Shown: piece after piece, positions 11,813 through 20,354 of the stretch
Layout of the letters: the number at the start of each line of letters is the position of its first letter
Numbering within the stretch: position 1 is the first letter of the stretch
Assembly (NCBI GenBank): GCA_001769835.1
Contig: MEPR01000052.1
Location: 61,021 to 125,020 of the forward strand
Source of the DNA: Bdellovibrionales bacterium GWB1_55_8
GTDB lineage: Bacteria > Bdellovibrionota > UBA1018
Reading direction: 5' to 3'
DNA: 64,000 nt
Program-made: the position numbers and the translations under genes
The notes under the pieces: generated by a model
What the model was told of the DNA's origin: nothing
The model's database searches: none
The model's input: the letters and a program-made list of their open reading frames with translations, nothing else

Positions 11813-13243
11813 CTATTTACCGATGCAAAACTTTGAAAAAATGGCGTTCAGAATGTCATCCGGAACCGTTTCTCCGATGAGAGGAGACAGGGAATGCAAG
11901 GCTTGCCGGATATCCGAGGCAAAGAGGTCCACCTCAGGCGCAGCAGAAGCTCTTTCGAGGTGTTGAACAGCGTTCTGAACCGCGGTGGCGTGCTCCATCT
12001 GAGTCAAAATGAACTCTCCGGGGTCCCGCTGGTACCAGTGGGAGCTGAATTGAACCATTTCCTGCACTAATTCATTCACGCCTGCGCCCGTCTGCGCTGA
12101 GCAGGAAACCCATTTTTTCACGCGGATGGTCGAGGTTTCCGGCGCGGACCCCTTGGCGGGTTCTGCCAGATCGGTTTTGGTCAGAACACCCAGACTTTTT
12201 TCAAAGGGGAGTCCTAGCGCTACCCACTCTTTTTCGGACGCAGAAATAGCGTCGGGATGAGAAGCATCAACCAAAAAGAGAATGAGATCGGCGTCCTGGC
12301 CCGCACGGAGTGATCGCTGAATCCCAAGCGATTCCACTTCGTCGGTCGACGCCCTGAGGCCAGCTGTGTCCTCAAGTCGAAATGTTGCTGAGGCGCCCTG
12401 AGCACTCAGCGTGACATGTTCGCCGACCACGTCACGAGTGGTCCCCGGGATTCCGGATACGATGGAGCGATCCTCACCCAGCAAGGCGTTGAACAAGCTC
12501 GATTTTCCTGCATTCGGTAATCCGAGAAAGGCAACCCGCACGCCGGACTGAATCCGGCTTCCGCGCTTGAAGGACCCCGCTAATCTCTGCAGCTTGCTCA
12601 CAATGTTGGCGGTTTCTTTGATCAGATCGGGAAGGAGTGATTCCCCGAAGTCTTGCTCTGAGAAGTCGATTTCGGATTCCGCCCGCAGCGCTAAACCCCG
12701 AAGGCTCTCCCCCAGTTCCTGAATCCAGCGATTTTGCTGACCGGACAGTTTCTCGAGAGCCAGTTGAACCGCGGTTTCGTTCGCCGCACTCACGAGATCG
12801 GATATCCCGGTGGCCTGAGACAGCGACAGTTTCCCGTTTCTGACAGCCCGAAACGAGAACTCGCCTGGTAACGCACGCCGCACCCCAAGTTCTTCGAGTG
12901 AGGTCACCAGATTACGCGCGATCAAGGGATTTCCGTGTGTATGATACTCAACGCAGTCCTCGCCGGTGTAGCTTTCCGGAGAGACGAACCGAAGTACCAC
13001 CGCATGGTCGAGCAGGGTGCCGTTTGGGGATCTGAGATAGCAGCGCACGGCAGTTCTTGGCGGACGCTCGAAAATGGAGGAGCCGGACGCCAATCTGGCA
13101 AGCGAAGGAAAAGCGCCGGGTCCGCTTACCCGAATAATTCCCACGGCCCCGCCGAAAGAACTCGCGGGCGCTGCAATCGTGTCTTCTGAAAAGTAGCTTG
13201 CCGGCCTTCCGGCATCAGCCTTTCGCTGGTGTCGGTGCGGCAT
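11813..13243 (-). CDS. mnmE: tRNA modification GTPase MnmE
   Basis: With MnmG this GTPase makes the 5-carboxymethylaminomethyl group on wobble uridine-34 of tRNAs. The protein is 476 aa. The N-terminal tetrahydrofolate-binding domain starts at DTIAAPASSFGGAVGIIRVSG. The inserted G domain shows GLPNAGKSSLFNALLG (about 217), IPGTTRDVV, DTAGL (about 274) and TKTD (about 340). The C-terminus ends FCIGK, the invariant CxGK tail whose Cys is needed for activity. The only in-frame ATG lies inside the end of yidC (29-base overlap). The partner gene mnmG is nearby on the other strand behind dnaA. Confidence 0.96.
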   Translation of the reverse strand: MPHRHQRKADAGRPASYFSEDTIAAPASSFGGAVGIIRVSGPGAFPSLARLASGSSIFERPPRTAVRCYLRSPNGTLLDHAVVLRFVSPESYTGEDCVEYHTHGNPLIARNLVTSLEELGVRRALPGEFSFRAVRNGKLSLSQATGISDLVSAANETAVQLALEKLSGQQNRWIQELGESLRGLALRAESEIDFSEQDFGESLLPDLIKETANIVSKLQRLAGSFKRGSRIQSGVRVAFLGLPNAGKSSLFNALLGEDRSIVSGIPGTTRDVVGEHVTLSAQGASATFRLEDTAGLRASTDEVESLGIQRSLRAGQDADLILFLVDASHPDAISASEKEWVALGLPFEKSLGVLTKTDLAEPAKGSAPETSTIRVKKWVSCSAQTGAGVNELVQEMVQFSSHWYQRDPGEFILTQMEHATAVQNAVQHLERASAAPEVDLFASDIRQALHSLSPLIGETVPDDILNAIFSKFCIGK

Positions 13244-14801
13244 TCGGCGTAATTCCGAGCTTCTTGTTCAGGACCAGTTGCTGCGCAATGCTCGCGATCG
13301 CGTTTACCAGCATGTACAGAGTGAGGCCCGAGGGGAGCGCGAACATCATGGCTCCGAAAATGAGCGGCATCATTTTCATCATCTTGGCCTGCGTGGGATC
13401 CATTGCCGTGGTGGGGGTCAGGCTTTGCTGGATGAACATCGTCGCCGAAAGAAGTACAGGCGTGACGTAGTACGGATCCTTGCTCGAAAGATCCAGAATC
13501 CACAGTGCGAAAGGCGCATGATAAAGTTCGATCGAGCTATACAGAACCCGATAAAGCGCGAAGAAGATCGGCATCTGTATAAGGATAGGTAAACAGCCGG
13601 CCATCGGGTTGTAGCCGTGGCTGCGCATGAGAGTCAGCATCTCGCGGTTCAGGGCCTCTTTGTCATCCTTGTACTTCTCACGAACGCGTTGAAGTTGTGG
13701 TTGGATTTTCGCCATGTCCTTCATGCTTTTCATGCTCTTGTACGTGAGCGGATAGGTGACGATCTTCAGCAAAAGAGTGAGAAGGATGATAGCGATCCCG
13801 TAATTCTCAACATATTTGTAGAACCACTTGAGTAGCTTCAGAAGGGGGTAAGCGAATGCGGTAAACCAGCCGAAGTCCACCGTGTGGTCGAGGAGCGGTT
13901 CGGCACTTCGCATGGTCTCTAGCTCTTTCGGTCCAAAATAGACCCGCAGCGGAATGGAAATGGTATCACCCGAGATCGGGTAAGCCAGGCTCATGCGGCC
14001 GGCGCCAGAACCAGCAGGCTGAAGCAGCCCGCGTGGGTCAAGTCCCTGCGAAACCACAGCTAGAAGGAAGTAACGGCTTGCTGCGCCGATATATTTTACA
14101 GGCGTCTGAACGTCTTGGACTTCTTTAACATCGGACGCCTGTACTCGCTCTATGTCCTGCTTGGTCCAGTAAAGCAGCTGCCGATCAACGGCTTCAGGAT
14201 CGTCCGCTATACTTTGGGAGTTGATGCTGACAAATGCGAAGCGAGGGGCGGCAGTTTTGAATTTCGCTTCGATTTTAACATCGAGAAAATTCTGATCCGC
14301 ACCCGTCTGAATTTCGCGCCGGAGCGAGACGTTGGCGTCTTCGTAGCTCCAGACGGCTCCTTGCGGGGTTGTCGTAAGGTCGCCTTTTTGCTGATTCAAG
14401 TAGGCCAGTGAAGGCGCATCAAAGCCCAGGAGAACTTCGCCATCCTGGTGAGTGACCGCGCGAAGATCCACGCCAGCTGTGTCCGCGGCAATGCCGAGGC
14501 GGTATCCTTTTAAATCCCATCCTGAAAGGAGGTATGCGCCATTGTTCAGGAGAACTTTTCCGGTCCCGGATTCAAGAGTGAGTTCCTGGTGAGGACGATC
14601 GGCCGAAGACTTGGGAACCTCGGGGGCAGCCTGGATCCCCTGGCCGGTCGGAAGCTGAGGTGCGGAGGCGCTCGGAGGCGGAACTGCCTGTGTGGCAACC
14701 GGCGCGTTTCGCGGGGTCGTCATGGGCTCGAGATAAAACTTCTGCCAAAGGACAAAAATTGCGAACGAGAGGGTAATCGCCAGAAGAGTTCTGCGGTCCA
14801 T
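13215..14801 (-). CDS. yidC: membrane protein insertase YidC
   Basis: Inner-membrane insertase that folds Sec-dependent and Sec-independent membrane proteins, including the F0 subunits of ATP synthase. The protein is 528 aa. The N-terminal MDRRTLLAITLSFAIFVLW is a membrane anchor, a large periplasmic beta-domain runs from about 60 to 310, and a conserved C-terminal core of five helices (about 340-510) contains YKSMKSMKDMAKIQPQLQRV, GYNPMAGCLPILIQMPIFFALYRVL and ALPSGLTLYMLVNA. Pro/Ala-rich linkers flank the core. It sits in the conserved set rpmH-rnpA-yidD-yidC-mnmE, but the RNA-binding gene jag (khpB), often between yidC and mnmE, is absent here. Confidence 0.96.
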   Translation of the reverse strand: MDRRTLLAITLSFAIFVLWQKFYLEPMTTPRNAPVATQAVPPPSASAPQLPTGQGIQAAPEVPKSSADRPHQELTLESGTGKVLLNNGAYLLSGWDLKGYRLGIAADTAGVDLRAVTHQDGEVLLGFDAPSLAYLNQQKGDLTTTPQGAVWSYEDANVSLRREIQTGADQNFLDVKIEAKFKTAAPRFAFVSINSQSIADDPEAVDRQLLYWTKQDIERVQASDVKEVQDVQTPVKYIGAASRYFLLAVVSQGLDPRGLLQPAGSGAGRMSLAYPISGDTISIPLRVYFGPKELETMRSAEPLLDHTVDFGWFTAFAYPLLKLLKWFYKYVENYGIAIILLTLLLKIVTYPLTYKSMKSMKDMAKIQPQLQRVREKYKDDKEALNREMLTLMRSHGYNPMAGCLPILIQMPIFFALYRVLYSSIELYHAPFALWILDLSSKDPYYVTPVLLSATMFIQQSLTPTTAMDPTQAKMMKMMPLIFGAMMFALPSGLTLYMLVNAIASIAQQLVLNKKLGITPNAAPTPAKG

Positions 14802-14804
14802 TCT

Positions 14805-15119
14805 TTACCTTTCCTTACATTTACAGACGGGTGCTCGGATACCACATGTCTCGGCGGAACGCACGGACGGGGGTACAGGATCGTAACCTGAAGATCCGAA
14901 CGGTTGACACTTAGAAATACGACGAATCGTCAGCCAGCTTCCATGGATGGGACCGTGTGTACGGAGCGCGGTTTGCGCGTACTCACTACAGGTGGGTTGA
15001 AAGCGGCATCCGTAGCCAGGCCCTGCGAGCAGATGAATCAAGGGCGAGATCACCCACCGGTAAATCAGTGAGACCAGTAGCACAAGGAAGTCGAAAATCG
15101 CGTTAATGACAAAGCACAT
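14805..15119 (-). CDS. yidD: YidD family membrane protein insertion efficiency factor
   Basis: Small membrane-associated protein (104 aa) that assists YidC/Sec-dependent insertion. One hydrophobic segment ([20 protein letters not shown]) precedes the diagnostic motif [19 protein letters not shown] and then [18 protein letters not shown]. These Cys-rich motifs are essentially unique to YidD. The ATG at 15119 has an AGGA site 9 bases upstream; a TTG at 15137 overlapping the rnpA stop is the alternative. The stop lies three bases before the yidC ATG. Confidence 0.94.
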   Translation of the reverse strand: MCFVINAIFDFLVLLVSLIYRWVISPLIHLLAGPGYGCRFQPTCSEYAQTALRTHGPIHGSWLTIRRISKCQPFGSSGYDPVPPSVRSAETCGIRAPVCKCKER

Positions 15120-15133
15120 GAGCTGCGTCCTGA

Positions 15134-15532
15134 TCAATTACTGGAACGTTTACTTCGGGCGGCCGGCACCGGTTGAGTCTGGCCGGGGCGAAATTCATTT
15201 TTGAGGCATTCCCGAAGTTTCAAGTGGTACGGGAAACCGATCTTTTTTGAAACCGGAATTACAACATTATAGTCGTAAGAGCCCAAGGCGGCCGACCTTA
15301 ACCGGAAGAATTCGCGTAGCTGCCGCTTGATACGATTTCGCTCAACAGCATTGCCCCTCGCTTTAATGGTCACCCCAAGCCGAAAGTTCCCGAGCGTGTT
15401 CGGTATACGAAAAATCGAGCACTCAGTGAGCCTGAAGACAGAACTCTGCTCAAAGAAGCGCCTGTACTCCCACGGATAATGGAGCCGCTTCTGTGGCGTG
15501 AAGGCGTTGGGACGAGCTTTTCGGGTCGTAAT
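15134..15532 (-). CDS. rnpA: ribonuclease P protein component, with non-standard start codon
   Basis: Protein cofactor of RNase P, which matures tRNA 5' ends. The signature RNxxKR helix is seen in [19 protein letters not shown], preceded by the usual N-terminal strand region ([20 protein letters not shown], then [18 protein letters not shown]). The frame is open right up to the rpmH stop codon and is the same frame as rpmH, yet it holds no ATG, GTG or TTG before the GTG at 15373. Starting at that GTG would remove about half of the conserved fold. The interval given assumes the ATT just after the rpmH stop (about 132 aa); the start is inferred, the identity is firm. Confidence 0.88.
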   Translation of the reverse strand: MTTRKARPNAFTPQKRLHYPWEYRRFFEQSSVFRLTECSIFRIPNTLGNFRLGVTIKARGNAVERNRIKRQLREFFRLRSAALGSYDYNVVIPVSKKIGFPYHLKLRECLKNEFRPGQTQPVPAARSKRSSN

Positions 15533-15535
15533 AGA

Positions 15536-15685
15536 TTACTTGCCGGCGAGCTTGGGGGTGAGTCGCTTGCGGCCTTTTGCGCGGCGACTGGCTAGGACTT
15601 TTTGCCCGTTTTTGGTCTTCATGCGGGCGCGGAAACCGTGGCGGCGACGGCGTTTTGTACGACTGGGTTGAAAGGTCCTCTTCAT
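15536..15685 (-). CDS. rpmH: 50S ribosomal protein L34
   Basis: A 49-aa, extremely basic protein beginning [20 protein letters not shown] and ending with the family tail [11 protein letters not shown]. It is a structural protein of the large ribosomal subunit. A CAGGAG ribosome site lies 7 bases before the ATG. It is divergent from dnaA, separated by 117 bases, the arrangement conserved in many bacteria. The rnpA frame starts directly after its stop codon. Confidence 0.97.
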   Translation of the reverse strand: MKRTFQPSRTKRRRRHGFRARMKTKNGQKVLASRRAKGRKRLTPKLAGK

Positions 15686-15802
15686 AACTCACTCCTGAAT
15701 GCTCGCAGCGATGCTCACTTTTTTAAGATTCACAAGGAATTATCGGACAGGCGATCCGTTGTCAAGGAGAAGACCACGTGCTATTCGACTTCACCTCGCT
15801 CT
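15686..15802. promoter_or_regulatory. divergent promoter region rpmH / dnaA
   Basis: A 117-base intergenic segment that must contain promoters for rpmH (leftward) and dnaA (rightward). No good DnaA box was found, so it is not a likely second origin. A ribosome-site-like AAGGAG (15764-15769) is followed at normal spacing by GTG (15778), but that GTG is not in the dnaA frame. Confidence 0.5.
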
Positions 15803-17257
15803 ATGAGAACATCTTTGAACATCGACACCAAGCAATGGCCGGAACTTTGGCAGGCAGCGTATCAGCTGCTGGAGCAGGAAGTCGTTGCGAGCAAATTGCA
15901 AACATGGATTCAGCCCCTCGAATTCGTCAGGACGGAGGAAGCCATTGGCGGCCTCAAGGTCTATCTGGCAGCGCCCAACGAGTTTTCTGCACAGTGGATC
16001 CGGGAGTATTACAAGAAATCGCTGGAAGCCGCTTTTTCCCAGGTCACAGGCTCTCATTGTGAGGCGCTGATCATTGTTCGCGAGGCGCCGCGTGATGCGG
16101 ATTCCCCTCGCGAGAGGCCCGGTTCGGAGCCCGAGGCGCTGCCGGAGCCTCCGGCGGAGCGTCGCAACGTCAGAGCGGAGTCTTTTCCTGGCAGTCCAGG
16201 GCAGACCAGTGGCTATGGTATAGTGAGAAGTGGCGGGGGAGAGATTTCTCTCGATCAGCGTTACACCTTTGACAGTTTTGTGGTGGGCGCCAGCAATCAA
16301 TTCGCGCACGCCTCTTGTGTTGCGGTTGCTGAACAGCCGGGCCGTCAATACAACCCTCTTTTCATTTACGGACCGCCAGGGCTGGGAAAAACGCATCTTT
16401 TGCATGCAATTGGGAATCACCTATTATCGAAGACGCCTGGTGCGCGCGTCGGATACTTTTCCGCCGAGACATTTGTTAATGAATTAATCGACTCCCTGCA
16501 GCACAAGAAGATGCCCCATTTTAGGGCAAAGTACCGCGATGGCTTCGACGTGCTCTTGATTGACGACATCCAGTTCATCGCCGGGAAGAAGTCGAGCGAG
16601 GAAGAATTTTTTCATACGTTTAACGCCCTTCATGGCTCCAGACGACAAATCGTTGTCAGCAGTGACCGGCCGCCTAAAGAGATTGAAGGTCTTGAAGAGC
16701 GGATTCGTACCCGTTTCGAATGGGGTTTGATTTCGGACATCGCGCCGCCGGAAATTGAAACCCGAATTGCTATTCTGAAGGCCAAGGCAGAGAGGGATGA
16801 CATTTATCTCCCCGACGACGTTTCCACTTTTCTGGCGACGTATATACGGTCGAATGTTCGCGAGCTTGAAGGCGTCTTGATTGGCTTGCAAGCGCAGGCC
16901 TCGCTGACCGGGGCTGAAATATCGCTCGAAATGGCGAAGCACGAACTGAGAAAGGCAGTGCCGGAAGAGGGCTCGCATTTCACAATCGAGTCGATTCTGG
17001 CGGCCGTAGCGAAGCACTTTCATTTGAAAGTGCAGGACTTGAAATCTCCCACTCGGACGCGCGCCATCGCGCGGCCCAGGCAAATCGCCATGTACCTCAT
17101 CCGAAAATATACGGGGGCCGGCTTCAAGGAAATCGGGCAATATTTCGGCGGAAAAGATCATACGACCATTCTTCATGGCGTGAACAAGATCGAGCAGGAA
17201 ATGGAGTCCGACGGAGAAATTCGGGACGCCGTGGAGAAGATTCAAAATCTGCTGTGA
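15803..17257 (+). CDS. dnaA: chromosomal replication initiator protein DnaA
   Basis: AAA+ initiator that binds DnaA boxes and melts the origin. From ATG 15803 the protein is 484 aa. Domain I is at the N-terminus (WPELWQAAYQLLEQEVVASKLQTWIQPL), a variable Pro/Glu-rich linker covers about 100-150, and the AAA+ domain has Walker A GPPGLGKTHLLHAIG and Walker B LLIDDIQFIAGK. The C-terminal HTH ends with FGGKDHTTILHGVNKIEQ, the DnaA-box contact region. The frame is open 67 codons further upstream but the family N-terminus matches 15803; this ATG has no clear ribosome site. The gene lies about 10.8 kb from dnaN and the putative origin, beside tRNA-Gly and mnmG. Confidence 0.97.
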   Translation: MRTSLNIDTKQWPELWQAAYQLLEQEVVASKLQTWIQPLEFVRTEEAIGGLKVYLAAPNEFSAQWIREYYKKSLEAAFSQVTGSHCEALIIVREAPRDADSPRERPGSEPEALPEPPAERRNVRAESFPGSPGQTSGYGIVRSGGGEISLDQRYTFDSFVVGASNQFAHASCVAVAEQPGRQYNPLFIYGPPGLGKTHLLHAIGNHLLSKTPGARVGYFSAETFVNELIDSLQHKKMPHFRAKYRDGFDVLLIDDIQFIAGKKSSEEEFFHTFNALHGSRRQIVVSSDRPPKEIEGLEERIRTRFEWGLISDIAPPEIETRIAILKAKAERDDIYLPDDVSTFLATYIRSNVRELEGVLIGLQAQASLTGAEISLEMAKHELRKAVPEEGSHFTIESILAAVAKHFHLKVQDLKSPTRTRAIARPRQIAMYLIRKYTGAGFKEIGQYFGGKDHTTILHGVNKIEQEMESDGEIRDAVEKIQNLL

Positions 17258-17340
17258 TCCGGCCGCCTGAGTTTTGAATTTGTTCAGCTTGTGTCTTGAG
17301 TAATAGATTTGTTTGGGCTAGATTGAGAACCTCTGATCGG

Positions 17341-17417
17341 GCGGGTGTAGCTCAGTTGGCTAGAGCGCGAGCTTCCCAAGCTTGAGGTCGAGGGTTCGAG
17401 CCCCTCTACCCGCTCCA
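17341..17417 (+). tRNA. tRNA-Gly (anticodon CCC)
   Basis: A full cloverleaf can be folded. The acceptor stem is 17341-17347 with 17407-17413, the D arm is AGCTCAGTTGGCTAGAGCG, the anticodon stem CGAGC/GCTTG encloses the loop TTCCCAA (anticodon CCC, reading GGG glycine codons), and the T arm contains GGTTCGAGCCC. The discriminator base is T and the CCA end is encoded. It stands alone between dnaA and mnmG. Confidence 0.95.
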
Positions 17418-17515
17418 TTTTCTTATTTCAAAGTAACTCTCTTTTGCACCCGCATTGACACGCATGGCTATCCGTGGCAGTTTGCGCCACGTTACGCTTA
17501 ACCAATGAGTATCTC

Positions 17516-19432
17516 GTGAGTATTCAGGACAATCACTTTGACGTCATCGTTCTCGGAGGGGGGCATGCAGGGGCAGAGGCCGCTCACGCCGCCGCTCGGA
17601 TGGGGGCTCGCACGGCGCTTGTGACGATGCGTCGCGATCGAATCGGGACGATGTCTTGTAATCCAGCGATCGGCGGAATAGCGAAGGGGCAGCTTGTTAA
17701 GGAAATCGATGCGCTAGGCGGATTGATGGGACGGGTGACTGATTTGTCAGCGATTCAATACCGACGCTTGAATGCCAGCAAGGGGCCGGCCGTTCGATCC
17801 TCTCGCGCGCAGTGCGATAAATACCTTTATGCGGCCCGGATGTCTGAAGCCCTTCTGGGAATTTCGAATCTCACCATTGTTGAAGGTGAGGTGTCCGAGA
17901 TTCTGGAGGCCTCGCGGAAGGTGACGGGAGTCCGCTTGGCGGACGGACGCGAGTTGCCCGCAAAGGCAGTCGTTGTGACTACCGGCACCTTCATGGGCGG
18001 CATCCTTTATACAGGGTTTTCGCAGACTCCCGGGGGGCGGGTTGAAGAGGCGCCGTCAACAGAATTAAGCCTTAGTTTACAGAGACTTGGCATGCGAGTT
18101 CGGCGGCTGAAGACGGGGACACCCCCGCGGCTTAGTGGAAAATCACTAAATTTCAGCAACTTAGAGCCGCAGCCCGGCGATGAGACGCCGTCGGCGTTTT
18201 CTTTTTTCTGGAGACCAAACCCTTTTCCGGCGCTTCCACAGGTGAACTGCCACATTACCTACACAAACCGACAAACGCACGAAATCATTGAAAAAAACTT
18301 TGACCGGTCGCCGATGTTTACCGGTATGATTCAGGGAATTGGACCCAGGTATTGTCCTTCTATTGAGGACAAGGTGAAGCGGTTTTCGGAGCGCGAGAGG
18401 CATCAGCTCTTTCTGGAGCCCGAGGGGCTTCATACAGACGAGATCTATGTAAATGGTCTATCCACCAGTTTGCCGACCGATGTGCAGGAAGAGATGCTCC
18501 GAACGATTCCCGGTTTGGAAAAAGCCGAGGTACTTCGTTTTGGATATGCTGTGGAGTACGATGCGATTGACGCCAGGCAGCTCCGCACTACTTTAGAATC
18601 CAAAGATGTGTACGGGCTTTTTTGTGCCGGCCAGGTGAACGGAACTTCCGGGTACGAAGAGGCTGCCGCGCAAGGTTTAGTTGCTGGCGTGAATGCAGCG
18701 GCTCTGATCCTGGGGGGGCCCGAATTTGTCCTTTCACGCAGTGAAGGCTATATCGGCGTTTTGATCGACGATCTGGTTACACGCGGATCAGACGAGCCGT
18801 ACAGAATGTTTACCTCCCGCGCGGAGTTTCGTCTCCTGCTCCGCGAGGACAATGCTGATTTGCGCCTGAGTGAGCGTGGCCATCGAGTGGGGCTGTTGCC
18901 TGCGGAGCATTTCAACGAAGTTGTCCAAAGGAGATTCCGCATCCAGCAGCGCCGGGCGGACCTCGAGGGTTTTTATCTCAGTCCTGGGGGCGTTGCCGAT
19001 GCCTGGCTGCTGGCAAATCAGCTGACGCCCTTAAAAGATCGAACGAGCGGCGCGCAGTTTCTTAAGAGGCCGGAAGTGAATTGGGACACTCTGTGTGCGC
19101 TCGGATTCGCTGGCGAGGGAGAGCAGCCTGCTGTTGCCGAGCAGGTCGAAATTTCGATCAAATACCAGGGATACATTGAAAGAGAGCTTGAGCTGTGGAA
19201 AAGGGTGGGGAACAGCGACCTGCTTTCGGTGCCTTTAGATTTGGATTTCGAGAAAGTGCCCGGCTTGTCGACCGAAATTCGCGCTCGACTGAAGGCTTCG
19301 CGGCCAGAAACGTTGGGCCACGCCGCACGAATGCAAGGGGTGACCCCCGCAGCGGTTGCGAGCCTTGCTGTTTACCTTAAATTGCGCGAGAGACGGCTTG
19401 AAACACAGAAAGATGAGGTTGTCGCCGAATGA
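17516..19432 (+). CDS. mnmG: tRNA uridine-34 5-carboxymethylaminomethyl modification enzyme MnmG (GidA)
   Basis: FAD-dependent partner of MnmE. The N-terminal dinucleotide fold [23 protein letters not shown] and the GidA signature [20 protein letters not shown] are clear; the later [40 protein letters not shown] and [18 protein letters not shown] also match. GTG at 17516 gives 638 aa beginning [11 protein letters not shown], which fits the family; a longer frame begins at GTG 17474. The stop overlaps the rsmG start (ATGA). The group mnmG-rsmG-parA-parB is a classic origin-proximal cluster. Confidence 0.96.
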   Translation: MSIQDNHFDVIVLGGGHAGAEAAHAAARMGARTALVTMRRDRIGTMSCNPAIGGIAKGQLVKEIDALGGLMGRVTDLSAIQYRRLNASKGPAVRSSRAQCDKYLYAARMSEALLGISNLTIVEGEVSEILEASRKVTGVRLADGRELPAKAVVVTTGTFMGGILYTGFSQTPGGRVEEAPSTELSLSLQRLGMRVRRLKTGTPPRLSGKSLNFSNLEPQPGDETPSAFSFFWRPNPFPALPQVNCHITYTNRQTHEIIEKNFDRSPMFTGMIQGIGPRYCPSIEDKVKRFSERERHQLFLEPEGLHTDEIYVNGLSTSLPTDVQEEMLRTIPGLEKAEVLRFGYAVEYDAIDARQLRTTLESKDVYGLFCAGQVNGTSGYEEAAAQGLVAGVNAAALILGGPEFVLSRSEGYIGVLIDDLVTRGSDEPYRMFTSRAEFRLLLREDNADLRLSERGHRVGLLPAEHFNEVVQRRFRIQQRRADLEGFYLSPGGVADAWLLANQLTPLKDRTSGAQFLKRPEVNWDTLCALGFAGEGEQPAVAEQVEISIKYQGYIERELELWKRVGNSDLLSVPLDLDFEKVPGLSTEIRARLKASRPETLGHAARMQGVTPAAVASLAVYLKLRERRLETQKDEVVAE

Positions 19433-20091
19433 GTAACCCAGGGGCTTCTCAGGTTTTACGGGGACTCATCGGAGCGCGCCTATCCGAATGGAGTACGGGT
19501 AGTCAGGAAAGGGTTGTTCGTTTTTATGACCTCCTTGTGGAAGAGAACAGCGTACAGAACCTGACAAGGCTTACCTCGCCGGAGGACTTTCTCAATGGTC
19601 ATCTGGAAGATGTTCTGGCGCTCTTAAGGTCTGAGCTTCTGGGGCCTTCTGCAATGGATTTGGGTTCTGGAGGCGGTGTACCGGGCCTTTTGGCGGCCTG
19701 TTTAGAGGAGCGCCCCTGGATTCTGGTCGATTCCGAGAAGAGGAAAGCAGAATTTCTGGAAAAAGCGCGCAGTCAGCTCGATCTTCCACATGTTCGAGTA
19801 TTTCACGGACGCGGGGAGGATGTTCTTCTTAGAACCAGCGCGGATTCCATTGTTGCAAGAGCCGTTGGCCCGGCAGAGCGAATTTTTGCGTGGATTGGTA
19901 AATGTTCCACGTGGAACAATCTAGTTCTCTTGAAGGGGCCCGGCTGGGCAGATGAATGGGGAGCCTTTTCTCGCGGACGATATCGAGACAAGCTAAAGAT
20001 CGGCGGTGAGTTCGAGTACGCAGTGGGCCCTGAATTAAAACAGCGCCGAATTGTTCGCTTAAACCGTGTTCCACGTGGAACAATCGCGTAG
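19429..20091 (+). CDS. rsmG: 16S rRNA (guanine-527-N7)-methyltransferase RsmG (GidB)
   Basis: SAM-dependent methyltransferase acting on G527 of 16S rRNA; loss in other bacteria gives low-level streptomycin resistance. The protein is 220 aa. The SAM-binding motif is [16 protein letters not shown] (about residue 75), followed by [16 protein letters not shown] and later SIVARAVGP. The N-terminal helical part [18 protein letters not shown] fits the family. The ATG overlaps the mnmG stop. The 3' half carries two perfect parS palindromes, so these codons serve both protein and chromosome segregation. Confidence 0.94.
   Translation: MSNPGASQVLRGLIGARLSEWSTGSQERVVRFYDLLVEENSVQNLTRLTSPEDFLNGHLEDVLALLRSELLGPSAMDLGSGGGVPGLLAACLEERPWILVDSEKRKAEFLEKARSQLDLPHVRVFHGRGEDVLLRTSADSIVARAVGPAERIFAWIGKCSTWNNLVLLKGPGWADEWGAFSRGRYRDKLKIGGEFEYAVGPELKQRRIVRLNRVPRGTIA
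19903..19918. promoter_or_regulatory. parS site 1 (inside rsmG)
   Basis: Perfect 16-bp palindrome TGTTCCACGTGGAACA, a known variant of the bacterial parS consensus TGTTTCACGTGAAACA bound by ParB. It lies in the rsmG coding sequence, about 450 bases before parA. Confidence 0.92.
20067..20082. promoter_or_regulatory. parS site 2 (end of rsmG)
   Basis: Second exact copy of TGTTCCACGTGGAACA, 164 bases after the first and ending nine bases before the last base of the rsmG stop codon. Two identical sites this close, beside parAB, strongly support a ParB-loading centromere. Confidence 0.92.
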
Positions 20092-20354
20092 ACGAACTAG
20101 AAGAGTAGTCAGCGGCCGAGTACAGGTTGAGCGCGAGTATCTGTTTCCAAAAAAAACAACGCAGCAGAAAAAAACTGTTGCTCCGTTAGCTAATCACGGT
20201 TAGCCTCTCGAAATAGTTGCTCAGCAATAAAAGTTTTGTTTCCAAAATCGATTATCCACACCAACCACAACCACATCAGGATGGGGGGCGCTGAAAGGCG
20301 CCCCCGTCGAGTTGGTCAAGGCGCGGAAAAGTCGATGAGTAAGAGAGCGGGGGT
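20092..20354 (+). promoter_or_regulatory. rsmG-parA intergenic region with DnaA box and GC hairpin
   Basis: This 263-base gap has no gene. It contains one perfect DnaA box TTATCCACA (20252-20260) and an 8-bp perfect GC hairpin GGGGGCGC/GCGCCCCC with a six-base loop (20284-20305), 50 bases before the parA start. There is no T-run after the hairpin, so it is not a typical terminator. The parA promoter is expected here; no clear -35/-10 pair stood out. Confidence 0.6.

Noticed and set aside
15602-15802. N-terminal extension of dnaA over the rpmH promoter and rpmH gene
   Set aside because: It would run antisense through rpmH; the DnaA family N-terminus begins at ATG 15803.
15686-15802. Origin of replication between rpmH and dnaA
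   Set aside because: Only 117 bases and no good DnaA box, unlike the 5.0-5.6 kb region.
15778-16062. GTG with a good ribosome site just before dnaA, opening a 94-codon frame
   Set aside because: It is not in the dnaA frame and overlaps DnaA domain I; no conserved product. It may be chance, though dnaA itself has no clear ribosome site.
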